NCBI RefSeq assembly: GCF_015277775.1
Contig: NZ_CP063849.1
Location: forward strand, 2,232,001-2,296,000
DNA: 64,000 nt
DNA from: Paludibaculum fermentans
GTDB taxonomy: Bacteria > Acidobacteriota > Terriglobia > Bryobacterales > Bryobacteraceae
Direction: 5' to 3'
Shown here: positions 44,801 to 52,913 of the stretch, in pieces
How the letters are laid out: each line of letters begins with the position of its first letter
How positions within the stretch are numbered: position 1 is the first letter of the stretch
The notes under the pieces: model-generated
The model's database searches: none
What the model was told of the DNA's origin: nothing
The model's input: the letters and a program-made list of their open reading frames with translations, nothing else
Position numbers and translations under genes: made by a program

Positions 44801-45080
44801 CGCGCCACCCGAGGACCCGATGGTTGCCGGTGTCAGCCACATAAACCGCGGCGGGCGAGGAGGCCGCATCGACGGCAACGGAATAAGGCGAGTAAAGCGA
44901 CTTCGCTTTTGTCCGGTTTGGCGAGGAACTGGGCGGATATAGCATTTCTCCCACCCGGGTGGGGAGGAATGCCTGACCGAATATCTTCGTCGGCTTGGTG
45001 TTGAAAACGACCTGGGCCGAGGCTTGTACTCCGAGACTGGCCAGAAGGCCAAAAGTTGCGAGCAAGTATTTGTTTTTCAT
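41832..45080 (-). CDS. Secreted NHL-repeat protein with Solibacter-type C-terminal domain
   Basis: 1082 residues from ATG 45080. Signal peptide YLLATFGLLASLGVQASAQ. Around ten NHL/beta-propeller blades repeat the pattern 'VADTGNHRVL-' (VYVADTGNHRVLGWRDSANF, LWVADSGNHRILRYTTGDVT, VWVADTGNGRVLRYPNPFTR, LFVADTGNSRIQIWDDVNSA). The last about 150 residues (SPGIMFQGDAIYTTGPAMAL, QTLTVFLTGYGNFDGL) resemble the TIGR03437-type C-terminal domain of Solibacter secreted proteins. Probably an extracellular binding or structural protein. Confidence 0.88.
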   Translation of the reverse strand: MKNKYLLATFGLLASLGVQASAQVVFNTKPTKIFGQAFLPTRVGEMLYPPSSSPNRTKAKSLYSPYSVAVDAASSPAAVYVADTGNHRVLGWRDSANFTSGAPADLVIGQKDFDSAVPYGAAVRISESSTNVYDLQALKDYGGGLRTPSSVVIIGDYLFVMDAGNNRIVRFRRPFESLDAGTAIKPDLVIGQPDLKSNLANQSSTANAAPTASTLKTNLGSGGIQTAGLAVDGSGNLWVADSGNHRILRYTTGDVTGPSNVDGGTASISADLVLGQTDFNTVVANAGRYSSATDQLSKTTIRYGGPLTFDSNGNLYFADDLARVLVWGPPFTNGKAASRILGIYAAVKGAPALPAVNDLTFGFSLAGTTVQNAVFTGGPRGLFCIGENLFVIDSLNHRIVRYDPPSSWPAEDLPNGVFSPHMTNVYGQNDFSTRYQNTADNLEPNPWGYNAPVAAAYANGEIYITEIGNHRVTVRPFDSAARTFGAATRILGQFDFPFKAPNFIEGSEFSGGTIPSIGVSIGPSVAIDRTSDVPRLFIADTGNNRILCFADARNFTNQSRADVILGQVDSYRSLVNSPFNNPATPGPDGLYIPADVKVDPQGNVWVADTGNGRVLRYPNPFTRTDGLLTPDLVLGAPDFTSTVATQVARDRMYLPSGLAFTPEGNLAVADLGLHRVLLFKQPSVSGQTADIVFGQVDGTSYTAGNLAEQLNSPRGIAIDSFGRLFVADTGNSRIQIWDDVNSAYSDGLPSQFALPAGAVGVPISVTIDPKTEAIWVAESSNLNRIMRFPSYAELLGSGSIASNFSLQVAGPRGVVLDGRGNPMVMDSASRLTMYYPRLTVVNAANGFSRVAPAMLGQLRVQGATLSADGASASGSPLPTNLGDVEVLVNGVNAPLTKAATDNVTLIVPKGTAPSGTAEFLVRQVSTGQILGFDRISMSPISPGIMFQGDAIYTTGPAMALNQDGSENSASKPAKIDQTLTVFLTGYGNFDGLPDDGLAPGSEAPIPGDVLAYLLLGTGATQAQVVSSTLDPDKPGVWRVKVKVPTTLNNGTYTVNIVYKSTPTLIPPGSSTIQVRPYVVIAR

Positions 45081-45179
45081 GACCTTAATGGCGAAGTCGC
45101 AGCTCCGCCTTTGTACACCATAACATGCATTCCCTGTCTTTGCCAGTGGCCCCCCACCCAAGGACAGGACTGCCGCCGC

Positions 45180-46034
45180 ATGATGGTAAACTCGGATTTG
45201 CTCCTCCGTTCTGAAATCCGGCGCAAACCCAGGGTCTGCGCCGTCAGTTACTTAAACACAGCCCCCCTGGTCTGGGGTGCGGTGAATGGTCCCCAAAAAG
45301 GACTGCTCGATCTGACCTTCGCGGTGCCCTCCATTTGCGCGGATCGCGTCGTCGAAGGCGATGCCGATATCGGCCTGGTGCCGGCGATCGAGATGGCCCG
45401 CCATGGGTTGGAGATGATCCCGATCGGGATTGCCTGCCGCGGTCCGGTGCGCAGCATTCTGTTGATCTCTGACCGTCCCTTCGAAGAGATCCGGACGCTG
45501 GCGGTGGACTCCGGTTCCCGCACGTCGGTGCAACTGGCGCGCGTCATCCTGGCTCGAAAGTTCGGCGTCTCTCCGACGATCCTCACGATGGATCCGGACC
45601 TGGTAGGCATGCTGGAGTTGGCGGATGCGGCGCTGATCATTGGCGACGCGGCGCTGGCGCTGGACCCGGCTGAGATCGACATGCCGTGCCTGGACCTGGG
45701 TGAGGAGTGGGTGGAGATGACCGGCCTGCCGTTCGTCTTCGCGGCGTGGTCCGGGCGGAAAGAGAACCTCAAGCCGGAGCTGACGGAACTTCTGAAGGCA
45801 TCTTGTCTGTACGGATTAGGTCAGTTAGACACTATCATTAAGGAAGAGGCGGACCGCAGGGGCTTTTCCGAAGATCTGGTGCACCAATACCTGACGCGGA
45901 ATATCTGTTTCCTTCTTGGCGACGAGGAGGCTGCGGGCCTGGCGCTCTATCTCGAGTATGTGCGGGAGTTGGACGGCGCCCCGGCGGCCGTCACGGAGAC
46001 TGGAATCCATGATCAAACCACAGGAAGCCGTTGA
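45180..46034 (+). CDS. mqnA: Chorismate dehydratase, futalosine pathway
   Basis: 284 residues from ATG 45180 or 45183. The MqnA pattern is visible: RVCAVSYLNTAPLVWG, AVPSICADRVVEGDADIGLV, VPAIEMARHGLEMIPI, VRSILLISDRPFEEIRTLAV, SRTSVQLARVILARKFG. It converts chorismate to 3-enolpyruvylbenzoate, the first step of menaquinone synthesis by the futalosine route. It overlaps mqnC by 26 bp, confirming the pathway. Divergent from the NHL gene with a 99-bp shared promoter region. Confidence 0.93.
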   Translation: MMVNSDLLLRSEIRRKPRVCAVSYLNTAPLVWGAVNGPQKGLLDLTFAVPSICADRVVEGDADIGLVPAIEMARHGLEMIPIGIACRGPVRSILLISDRPFEEIRTLAVDSGSRTSVQLARVILARKFGVSPTILTMDPDLVGMLELADAALIIGDAALALDPAEIDMPCLDLGEEWVEMTGLPFVFAAWSGRKENLKPELTELLKASCLYGLGQLDTIIKEEADRRGFSEDLVHQYLTRNICFLLGDEEAAGLALYLEYVRELDGAPAAVTETGIHDQTTGSR

Positions 46035-47043
46035 TCTTTTCGAGAGTGACGACCTGATCGGGATCGGCATGGCGGCCGATGCGGTTCGGCGGAAGCTGCA
46101 CCCTGAGGGTGTGGTGACCTACATCATCGACCGGAATATCAACTACACGAATTTCTGTACGGAATACTGCAGTTTCTGTGCGTTCTACCGGCCGATGGGG
46201 CACAACGAGGGCTACGTGCTGCCGATCGAGACGATTCTGGACAAGATCCAGGAGACCGTCGACCTGGGCGGGACGGGTGTCCTGATGCAGGGCGGGCTCA
46301 ACCCGGACCTGAAGATCGAGTGGTATGAGGACATGCTGCGGGCGATCAAGGTGAAGTTCCCGCAGGTGTGGCTGCACTGCTTCTCCGCCCCGGAGATCAC
46401 CTGTATTGCGGAAGTCAGCGGTTTGAACCTGCGGGATACGATTGCGCGGCTGCGCGACGCCGGGCTGGATTCGATTCCGGGCGGCGGCGCCGAGATTCTG
46501 CACGACGACGTCAGGAAGCGGATCAGCAGGTTGAAGTGCGGCGTGGACGAGTGGGTGGCGGTGCACAAGACGGCGCACCAGTTGGGGATGCGGACAACGG
46601 CGACGATGATGTTCGGCTGCGGCGAGACGCTGGAGCAGCGGGTGCATCACCTGGAGATCGTGCGGCAGATCCAGGACGAGACGGGTGGGTTCACGGCCTT
46701 CATTCCGTGGTCGTTCCAGCGCGAGAACACGTCACTGGGCCGGTTTGTGAAGGAAGAGGCGACGGGCGTCGAGTACCTGAAGACGCTGGCGATCTCGCGG
46801 CTCTATCTGGAAAACATCATCAATGTTCAGTCGTCGTGGGTGACGCAGGGGCTGAAGACGTGCCAGGTGGGGTTGAAGTTCGGCGGCAACGACGTGGGCA
46901 GCATCATGATCGAGGAGAACGTGGTGAGCGCGGCGGGAGCCCGGAACAAGGCATCGGAAGAAGAGCTGCGGCGGATCATCCGCGGAGCCGGGTTTGTGCC
47001 GAAACAGCGCGATACGCTGTACCGGACCTACTTCCTGAACTAG
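46009..47043 (+). CDS. mqnC: Cyclic dehypoxanthinylfutalosine synthase
   Basis: 344 residues. Radical SAM cysteine motif FCTEYCSFCAFYRPMGHNEG (C-x3-C-x2-C), then YVLPIETILDKIQETVDLGG, LMQGGLNPDLKIEWYEDML, SIPGGGAEILHDDVRKRISR and TTATMMFGCGETLEQRVHHL, all MqnC-type. It closes the dehypoxanthinyl-futalosine ring. Together with MqnA it shows menaquinone made without the Men pathway; MqnB and MqnD are not in the window. A strong hairpin terminator follows. Confidence 0.95.
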   Translation: MIKPQEAVDLFESDDLIGIGMAADAVRRKLHPEGVVTYIIDRNINYTNFCTEYCSFCAFYRPMGHNEGYVLPIETILDKIQETVDLGGTGVLMQGGLNPDLKIEWYEDMLRAIKVKFPQVWLHCFSAPEITCIAEVSGLNLRDTIARLRDAGLDSIPGGGAEILHDDVRKRISRLKCGVDEWVAVHKTAHQLGMRTTATMMFGCGETLEQRVHHLEIVRQIQDETGGFTAFIPWSFQRENTSLGRFVKEEATGVEYLKTLAISRLYLENIINVQSSWVTQGLKTCQVGLKFGGNDVGSIMIEENVVSAAGARNKASEEELRRIIRGAGFVPKQRDTLYRTYFLN

Positions 47044-47065
47044 ACTCGTTGGGACATTTTGGAAA

Positions 47066-47104
47066 GTGAAAGGGCGGTCACCGGAAGGCGACCGCCCTTT
47101 TCAC
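47066..47104. terminator. Bidirectional terminator between convergent genes
   Basis: GTGAAAGGGCGGTC (47066-47079) pairs with GACCGCCCTTTTCAC (47090-47104), giving a 14-bp stem with one bulged T and a 10-base loop. A/T runs lie at the ends in both orientations. It lies between mqnC (plus) and the IPT gene (minus), so it can serve both. Confidence 0.85.
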
Positions 47105-47129
47105 TTCTCCAGGTGACTGACGGACTTCG

Positions 47130-49493
47130 CTAGAACGCAATTTCGAAAGTCGAGCTCTGGCCGCCGTCGGGGTTGAAGACGCGGAAGCGCCAGGTGCCGG
47201 TGTAAACCAGGCTGACGGGCAGCGCCAGGATGCAGCGATTGATTCCCTTGGAGTCGAGCTGGCAGAGGGGCGTCAGGCCCGTGAGCTGGTAAGGATCGCC
47301 CACGCCCGGCCAGATGGTGACGCTGAGGCCGTTCTGCAGATTCTGCCCGGTGAGGGCGAAGGACGGGCTGACCGTATAGCCGGAAAGGGCTGGCTGGCTG
47401 ACGCCATCGAGTACCGTAATCGGGAAGACGTTGGATTGGGTCCCGTTGGGGTTATCGATCTGAATGTCGTAGGTCCAGGGCTGGGAGAAACTGGCGGTGA
47501 TCAGGAAGCCGGTGGAGCTGACGAACTGAACCTGGGCGGGATCCACATCGAAGGTGGCCGCGGTGCCGGACGGGGGGTGCGGCGTGACATGCACCTTCAG
47601 GCCGGGCAGGAAGCCGCCGCCGTTGATGGAGAGCGTCTGTCCGGTCGCGGCGGCGCGCACCGGAGCGGGCGAGATGGAGGAGATGGTGGGCGATTCGGGC
47701 GCGGGATCGACAGTAATCGTGTACAGATTGGACAAGGAACCGTCCGGGTTGGTGACACGGAGGGTGTAGTTGCCGGTCTGGGGGAACGAGGCGGCGATGA
47801 CGAACGAGGAGAACGAGACGCCCTGGATCTGGTCCGGTGTGTACTGAACGAAGGTGGTGTCGGGCGCGGTCAGGGTCGCGCTGAGCCCGGAGATGAAGTC
47901 TCCACCCTGCACGAGGAGCGAGCGCACATTGCCGCTGGCGGCGAGGGGGTTGGGCGCATGGCTGGAGATGAGGGGCGACGATGGGCCGGGAGTGCCGATG
48001 CGGATGGGGAAGTAGTCTGACTTGGCGCCATCCGGGTTGATGACCTGCAAAAGGTAGGTCCCGTTGTCATCGAAGCTGCCCAGCACGTCAAAACCGGCGG
48101 CGGTGACGGTGGAAGGGTCGATCTCCTGGGCCGGCGCGGTGAAGCCGTGCGGTGTGAGCCAGACGGCCTTCAGGCCCGGCTTGAAGTTCAGGCCATGCAC
48201 CGTGACAGCCTGCAACTGTCCGGATTGCTGGAGGACCAGCGGCGAGTAAGCCAGGATGACGGGGGCCGTCGACACCGCGGGTACGTTCAGAACGAAGCTC
48301 TTCGATTTGGCGCCCGAGAGCGCGGTGAACTGCAGGGTGTAGTTGCCGGGGGTGGCGAAGCTGTAGACGACGCTGAAGGCGGAGGCCGAGAAATCAAAGA
48401 ACTGATTGCCGGCGAGGACAGAGAAGCCGCCGTCCGGACGCAGGATGGAGAGGCTGAGGCCGCCGTCAAAGCCGCTGCCGAGGACGGTCAAGGTGACACT
48501 TTGCGGGGAGGCCACCACGGGTGCGGGCAGGACGGAGGAGATCTGTGGGCTGGCGCCACCAGCGCCCACCTCGAAGGAGAGTGCGCCGGTCTGGCCGCCG
48601 TCCGGGTTGGTCACGCGGAGGGTGTGGGTGCCCGGTTCGGCAAAGGTCGTCACGAGGCTGAAGCCGGTGGGCGTGACGTTCCGGATGTAGCTGGGGCCGG
48701 CGAGCACGCTGGTGCCGGCGGAGGGATTCGTCAGAGTGGCGGCGAGTCCAGGCTGGAAGCCGGAGCCCGAGATGGACAGGAGCTGGATGTCGGCGGAGAC
48801 GACGGGCGACGAAGGGTTGATGCCCGTGAGTTGGACCGCGGCCTGGCTACGGGTGACGGCAAAGGAGAACGACTTCGACTGAGCGCCGTCGGGATCGGTC
48901 ACCCAGAGTCCATACTGGCCTACGCGGTCGAGCACCAGGTGCATGTCGAACTGGTTGGCGGTGAGGCTGGTGATGCGCAGATCCTGCGCGAGATCGTTGC
49001 CGCCGCCCGGCAGGGAGACGTAGACCGAGAGGCCGGTGCGGAAGCCCGAGCCGGTGACGGTGACGGACTGTTCCTTGGCGCCGACCAGGAGACTGCCGGG
49101 GGCCACGCCGGTGATGGTGGGCTCGGGTTTCTCCGTCACGGCCAGTTTCTGGGCATTGGATACGCCGCCATCCGGATTGGTGACCTGGACTTGGTAGTCG
49201 CCCGCAACCGGGAAGCGCGAGATGAACTGGAAGCTGTTGGCGGCAACCTGGCTGATGCGGCTGGCCGCGAGAAGGGTGGTGCGGCCCGCGGGATCGGTCA
49301 ATTTGACGCTGAGGCCGCGCTGGAAGCCGGAGCCGTAGACCGCGATGGACTGGAGGTCGACCACAGAGACGGTGGCAGCCGGGGCATAACCGCTGATGCT
49401 GGGGGTAGACGCCCCAGGGAGGGCCTGTGGCGCGAGGGCGCAGGCCAAAAGCACGAGCGAAGAGCCGAATTGCCGAGTTAACTTCCGATTCAT
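47130..49493 (-). CDS. Secreted protein of eight IPT/TIG-like repeats
   Basis: 787 residues from ATG 49493. Signal peptide QFGSSLVLLACALAPQALPG. Eight Ig-like repeats of about 95 residues follow, each with P-I-----P------Q---V-GSGF---L-V and ending YTL-VTNPDGG (ITGVAPGSLLVGAKEQSVTV, LTGINPSSPVVSADIQLLSI, ISSVLPAPVVASPQSVTLTV). No enzyme domain and no membrane anchor are visible. Probably a cell-surface or released adhesive protein; its long internal repetition could allow length variation. Confidence 0.85.
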   Translation of the reverse strand: MNRKLTRQFGSSLVLLACALAPQALPGASTPSISGYAPAATVSVVDLQSIAVYGSGFQRGLSVKLTDPAGRTTLLAASRISQVAANSFQFISRFPVAGDYQVQVTNPDGGVSNAQKLAVTEKPEPTITGVAPGSLLVGAKEQSVTVTGSGFRTGLSVYVSLPGGGNDLAQDLRITSLTANQFDMHLVLDRVGQYGLWVTDPDGAQSKSFSFAVTRSQAAVQLTGINPSSPVVSADIQLLSISGSGFQPGLAATLTNPSAGTSVLAGPSYIRNVTPTGFSLVTTFAEPGTHTLRVTNPDGGQTGALSFEVGAGGASPQISSVLPAPVVASPQSVTLTVLGSGFDGGLSLSILRPDGGFSVLAGNQFFDFSASAFSVVYSFATPGNYTLQFTALSGAKSKSFVLNVPAVSTAPVILAYSPLVLQQSGQLQAVTVHGLNFKPGLKAVWLTPHGFTAPAQEIDPSTVTAAGFDVLGSFDDNGTYLLQVINPDGAKSDYFPIRIGTPGPSSPLISSHAPNPLAASGNVRSLLVQGGDFISGLSATLTAPDTTFVQYTPDQIQGVSFSSFVIAASFPQTGNYTLRVTNPDGSLSNLYTITVDPAPESPTISSISPAPVRAAATGQTLSINGGGFLPGLKVHVTPHPPSGTAATFDVDPAQVQFVSSTGFLITASFSQPWTYDIQIDNPNGTQSNVFPITVLDGVSQPALSGYTVSPSFALTGQNLQNGLSVTIWPGVGDPYQLTGLTPLCQLDSKGINRCILALPVSLVYTGTWRFRVFNPDGGQSSTFEIAF

Positions 49494-49620
49494 GACAGTC
49501 CTCCACCAGCCGGGCATCGTGCCGGAAAGGCCGATGTCTCCGTTGAGCGTGAACACACGCCCTTACTTCCGGTTCATCGGCGTTTGGCGGGGAACTCTAT
49601 AGTGTGGACGCGGACCTAGG

Positions 49621-49848
49621 TTAAAACTCGGAGTGAAGCACGGCAAACGCCTGTTCCGCCTTGGCGAGAATGCCGCGCTCGAACATTGATTTGCGTTGGT
49701 CCTTGGTGGCGAATTCGAAGAAGCGATGACCGCAGTGTTTGCAGCGGAACGGGTGGCGGAAGCCCATGGCCAGCAAGCGCTCCCAGCCGGTTTTGTAGTT
49801 GGAAGGGCGGATGGCACGGCTGGTGCACTTTGGGCACTGTAATGTCAT
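49621..49848 (-). CDS. Small zinc-ribbon protein
   Basis: 75 residues from ATG 49848. Cysteines MTLQCPKCTSRAIRPS and FRCKHCGHRFFEFATKDQ form one CXXC-x(n)-CXXC ribbon, with a basic helical tail. Size and style match short zinc-ribbon proteins of unknown role. The region upstream is G-rich and repetitive. Confidence 0.7.
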   Translation of the reverse strand: MTLQCPKCTSRAIRPSNYKTGWERLLAMGFRHPFRCKHCGHRFFEFATKDQRKSMFERGILAKAEQAFAVLHSEF

Positions 49849-49904
49849 GCTGTCTCCAAGTTACGGCCAGGGACAGGGTACAAACAAGGCACAGCAGTAC
49901 CTAA

Positions 49905-50025
49905 ATGGGTGGAGGTTGTACCGGTACGGGGTGGGGTGGTTGCGGGGGTGTCCGGGGCTTTTTGGGCCCCGGGACGGGGTTGGGTTGGGGTGGGTGGTCG
50001 GGTTGGGGGGGTGCTGTTTTGCTGT
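49905..50025 (+). other. G-rich region with quadruplex-type motif
   Basis: Runs of G cluster strongly. GGGGTTGGGTTGGGGTGGG at 49976-49994 meets the four-G-run pattern with loops of 1-2 bases, and more G-runs flank it on both sides (to 50011). It lies upstream of the small zinc-ribbon gene and downstream of the M16 gene. Confidence 0.6.
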
Positions 50026-50104
50026 CCGCTCCCTTACGGTCGCGGTTCAATGTGGTCGCGGCTCAATGTGGTTGCGGCTCAATGTGGTTGCGGCTCAATG
50101 TGGC
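50026..50104. repeat. Dispersed head plus four 16-bp tandem repeats
   Basis: A head CCGCTCCCTTACGGTCGCGG (50026-50045) leads into four tandem units of the form YGCGGYTCAATGTGGY (50041-50104). The same head followed by 16-17-bp GC units occurs at 56432-56494, and a short version at 61203-61241. All three sit just past gene 3' ends. Confidence 0.75.
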
Positions 50105-50133
50105 TGCGGGGCGGTTTGGGGCCGCGCTTGGTT

Positions 50134-51528
50134 TTAGAAGGATGGGGGGTCGAAGCCGGGTTCCTTGATTGAGAGAACCTTCATCTTTGGCGCGTACTTC
50201 TTGACGGAGTCCTGAATCTTGGAGGCGTTGCCTAGCAGGCAGAATTGCAGGTTCAGGTCGCGGTAGTACTTCTTTGCGATCACGTTTGCTTCTTCCAGCG
50301 AGATGGCGTCGATGCGGGAGAAGTAGTCGTCGATCTCGCCCTTGTTCAGGCCGTAGATCTCCATTTCCCCGATGACGCTGGCGAGCTGGTCGGCTGTTTC
50401 CAGGCGCTGCGTCGGGAAGCCCCCTTTGATGTAGGCCTTGGCGGAGGCGAGCTGGGCGGCGTCGATGCCCTGCTCCGACAGCTTCTTGAGGACATCGAGC
50501 GCCATGTCGACGGCCTTTTCGGTGGTATCGGTGCGGGTGTAAGTGCTGATGATGATGGAGCCGGTGTGGCGGTCCTGTTCGAGGATGGAGCGGGCGCCGT
50601 AGGTGAGCCCGGAGTTCACACGCAGGGCGTCGTTCAGCATGGACGTGAAGCGGCCGCCGAACAGGGTATTGAGGACCATGAGCGGGACGCGGTCGCGGTT
50701 GGTGCGGTCGATGCCGGGCATTCCGATCTCGAAATAGGTCTGGGTGGCGTCGGGCTTGTCGACCAGGAGGAGGCGGGCGGAGTCGAATTTGGGCGCGGCG
50801 AACTTGCCGGGCTGGAATTCAGGACCGGCCGGGAGTTCGCCAGCGAGTTTGGCGAGAACGGGTCCGAGTTTGGCGGGATCGAAGTCTCCGGCGGCGATCA
50901 GGATCAGGTTCTTGCCTGTGTAGTTCTTCTTATGGAAGGCGATGATTTCGTCGCGGGTGAGGCGGGTGAGGGACTCCTCGGTGACGCTGCCGGAGCGGTG
51001 GTAGGGGTGCGCGGCAGGGTAATAAAAGGCCTCGTAGTAGCGGCCGATGGCGGCTCCGGGGTTGTCCTTGATGGAGCGCAGGCGGTCAGCGGCCTGGGCG
51101 ACCACCTTCTTGACCTCGGGTTCGGGGAAAGAGGGGTGGAGGAGGACGTCGGAGAAGATTTCGAGGGCGCGGTCCTGGGTGCGGGCCATGTACTCAGTGA
51201 AGAGGAACGAGGCCTGGCGATCGCTGCCGCCGTTCAGGTTAGCGCCGATGGAGTCGAGGTCGAGCGAGACCTGCTCGGAGGAGCGGGTGGGTGTGCCGCG
51301 GCGGACGAGTTCGGCGGTGAGGGCGGCGATCCCGGTGAGGTTGGCGGGCTCGGCTTCGACGCCGCCGCGGAAGATGGCGCGGACGGAGACGAGCGGCACG
51401 TCGGGCTTCTTCAGCAGGATGAGGGTGGCTCCGTTGGGCAGGGTCTGCTTGGTGTAAGGCGGCAATTTGGCCTGGCCCTGCAGGCAGGCGGCGGCGAGCA
51501 AGAGGGAGACGATGAGACGGCGGTTCAC
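50134..51528 (-). CDS. M16 peptidase-family protein, non-catalytic partner
   Basis: 464 residues from GTG 51528, overlapping the stop of the catalytic partner (GTGA). Signal peptide RRLIVSLLLAAACLQGQA. Two M16 halves are recognisable (VSVRAIFRGGVEAEPANLTG, YTGKNLILIAAGDFDPAKLG, VNSGLTYGARSILEQDRHTG). The place of the zinc motif HXXEH reads GIAALTAELVRRGT, so no histidines remain. It should form the inactive half of a heterodimer with the M16 enzyme encoded immediately upstream. Confidence 0.9.
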   Translation of the reverse strand: MNRRLIVSLLLAAACLQGQAKLPPYTKQTLPNGATLILLKKPDVPLVSVRAIFRGGVEAEPANLTGIAALTAELVRRGTPTRSSEQVSLDLDSIGANLNGGSDRQASFLFTEYMARTQDRALEIFSDVLLHPSFPEPEVKKVVAQAADRLRSIKDNPGAAIGRYYEAFYYPAAHPYHRSGSVTEESLTRLTRDEIIAFHKKNYTGKNLILIAAGDFDPAKLGPVLAKLAGELPAGPEFQPGKFAAPKFDSARLLLVDKPDATQTYFEIGMPGIDRTNRDRVPLMVLNTLFGGRFTSMLNDALRVNSGLTYGARSILEQDRHTGSIIISTYTRTDTTEKAVDMALDVLKKLSEQGIDAAQLASAKAYIKGGFPTQRLETADQLASVIGEMEIYGLNKGEIDDYFSRIDAISLEEANVIAKKYYRDLNLQFCLLGNASKIQDSVKKYAPKMKVLSIKEPGFDPPSF

Positions 51529-52847
51529 TTGGAGCTCTCCTTGGCGGGCGTGTTGTCGGGGATGAGGGTGGCGACCGTGCGGTTCTTCTCCTGGAAGTAC
51601 TTGGCGGCGACGCGCTGGATGTCGGCGGGTTTGACGGCGTCGAGTTCGGAGGCGACGGAGTTCACCTTGTCCCAACTGCCGTTGAAGACTTCGTAGCGGC
51701 CGAGGAGGTTGGCCTTGCCGGCGATGGTCTTGAGGCCGCGGTAGAACTGGGCGAGGATCTGGTTGCGGGCCTTGTCGAGCTCTTCGGGGGTGACGCCCTT
51801 GGCGGCCAGCAGGTCGAGCTCCTCGTAGAGGGCCTTTTCGGCTTCGGCGGTGGTCTTGCCGGTGCGGACCTGCATGGTGAAGAGGAAGAGGGTGGGGTCG
51901 AGCGACTCCTGCGTGCCGCCGTCGACATTGAGGACGAGCTGGTCCTTCTCGACGAGGCGGCGATAGAGGCGAGAGCTGCGGCCGGTGGTGAGCAGGGCTT
52001 CGATGAGGTCCAGGGCCGGCTGGTCAGCGTCACGGGTGCTGGGCACGTGGTAGGCCATCATCAGCATCGGCAACTGGGCGGGGCGGCGAACGGAGATGCG
52101 GCGCTCGCCGAGCTGTTCGGGCTCCTTGGTGCGAACCTCGGGCGGCGGCGCCTGGCGGGGGATGGGTTCGATGTACTTCTTCGCGAGGGCGATGATCTCT
52201 TCGGGAGTGACGTCACCGGAGGCGATCATGACGCAGTTGTTGGGGGCGTAGCCCATCTTGAAGTGCGCCTTGAGGTCGTCCATGGTCCAGGCTTCGATAT
52301 CGGAGGCCCAGCCGACGACGGGCCAGTGGTAGGGGTGGGCGATGATGGCGGAGGCGAAGAGCTGCTCGTAGAGGACGCCGAAGGGGTTGTTGTCGACGGA
52401 CGTACGGCGTTCGGAGTAGACGACGCCGCGTTCGCTCTGGATGATCTTGGGATCGAAGGAGAGGTCGCGAATGCGATCGGACTCCATGTCGAACATGAGT
52501 TCGAGGGCGGACTTGGGGAACCAGTCGGTATAGACGGTGACGTCGTGGGAGGTATAGGCGTTGTTGCTGCCGCCGTTCTTCTCCATCATGTTGTCGAACT
52601 CTTTGGGACCGAACTTCTTGGCGCCGTTGAACATCATGTGTTCAAAGAAGTGGCTGATGCCGGTGGTGCCGGGGCGTTCGTTGCGGGAGCCGATCTTATA
52701 GAAGAAGTAGAGGGCCACGTTGGGGACGTCGTGGTCCTCGTGGACGAGGATTTTCATGCCGTTGTCGAGGGTGTGGGTGGTGACCTTCACATCCTGGGCG
52801 GCGAGGGTGCAGGCGAGGAGCGCACAAAGCGAGAAGAGACGGCGCAT
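51525..52847 (-). CDS. M16 zinc peptidase, catalytic subunit
   Basis: 440 residues. Signal peptide RRLFSLCALLACTLAAQ. The inverted zinc motif is GISHFFEHMMFNGAKKFG (H-F-F-E-H), and the distal Glu lies in VVYSERRTSVDNNPFG. A second M16 half follows (PNNCVMIASGDVTPEEIIAL, ISVRRPAQLPMLMMAYHVPS). Periplasmic or secreted peptidase that degrades small peptides. It heads a two-gene operon with the non-catalytic partner. The start lies 66 bp from the divergent amidohydrolase gene, so the region between has promoters both ways. Confidence 0.93.
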   Translation of the reverse strand: MRRLFSLCALLACTLAAQDVKVTTHTLDNGMKILVHEDHDVPNVALYFFYKIGSRNERPGTTGISHFFEHMMFNGAKKFGPKEFDNMMEKNGGSNNAYTSHDVTVYTDWFPKSALELMFDMESDRIRDLSFDPKIIQSERGVVYSERRTSVDNNPFGVLYEQLFASAIIAHPYHWPVVGWASDIEAWTMDDLKAHFKMGYAPNNCVMIASGDVTPEEIIALAKKYIEPIPRQAPPPEVRTKEPEQLGERRISVRRPAQLPMLMMAYHVPSTRDADQPALDLIEALLTTGRSSRLYRRLVEKDQLVLNVDGGTQESLDPTLFLFTMQVRTGKTTAEAEKALYEELDLLAAKGVTPEELDKARNQILAQFYRGLKTIAGKANLLGRYEVFNGSWDKVNSVASELDAVKPADIQRVAAKYFQEKNRTVATLIPDNTPAKESSK

Positions 52848-52853
52848 ACTCCA

Positions 52854-52894
52854 TAAGGTAGCAGCACTGCCAAGAGGTGGCGCATGTTACCTTA
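52854..52894. promoter_or_regulatory. Inverted repeat in divergent promoter region
   Basis: TAAGGTA (52854-52860) and TACCTTA (52888-52894) flank the middle of the 66-bp space between the M16 and amidohydrolase operons. It is a candidate shared operator. The arms are only 7 bp, so this is weak evidence. Confidence 0.35.
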
Positions 52895-52913
52895 ATCTCA
52901 TTCCTTTGAGCTT

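Noticed and set aside
50041..50104. Four 16-bp tandem repeats considered as a CRISPR array
   Set aside because: Units are directly adjacent with no unique spacers, so it is a simple tandem repeat.
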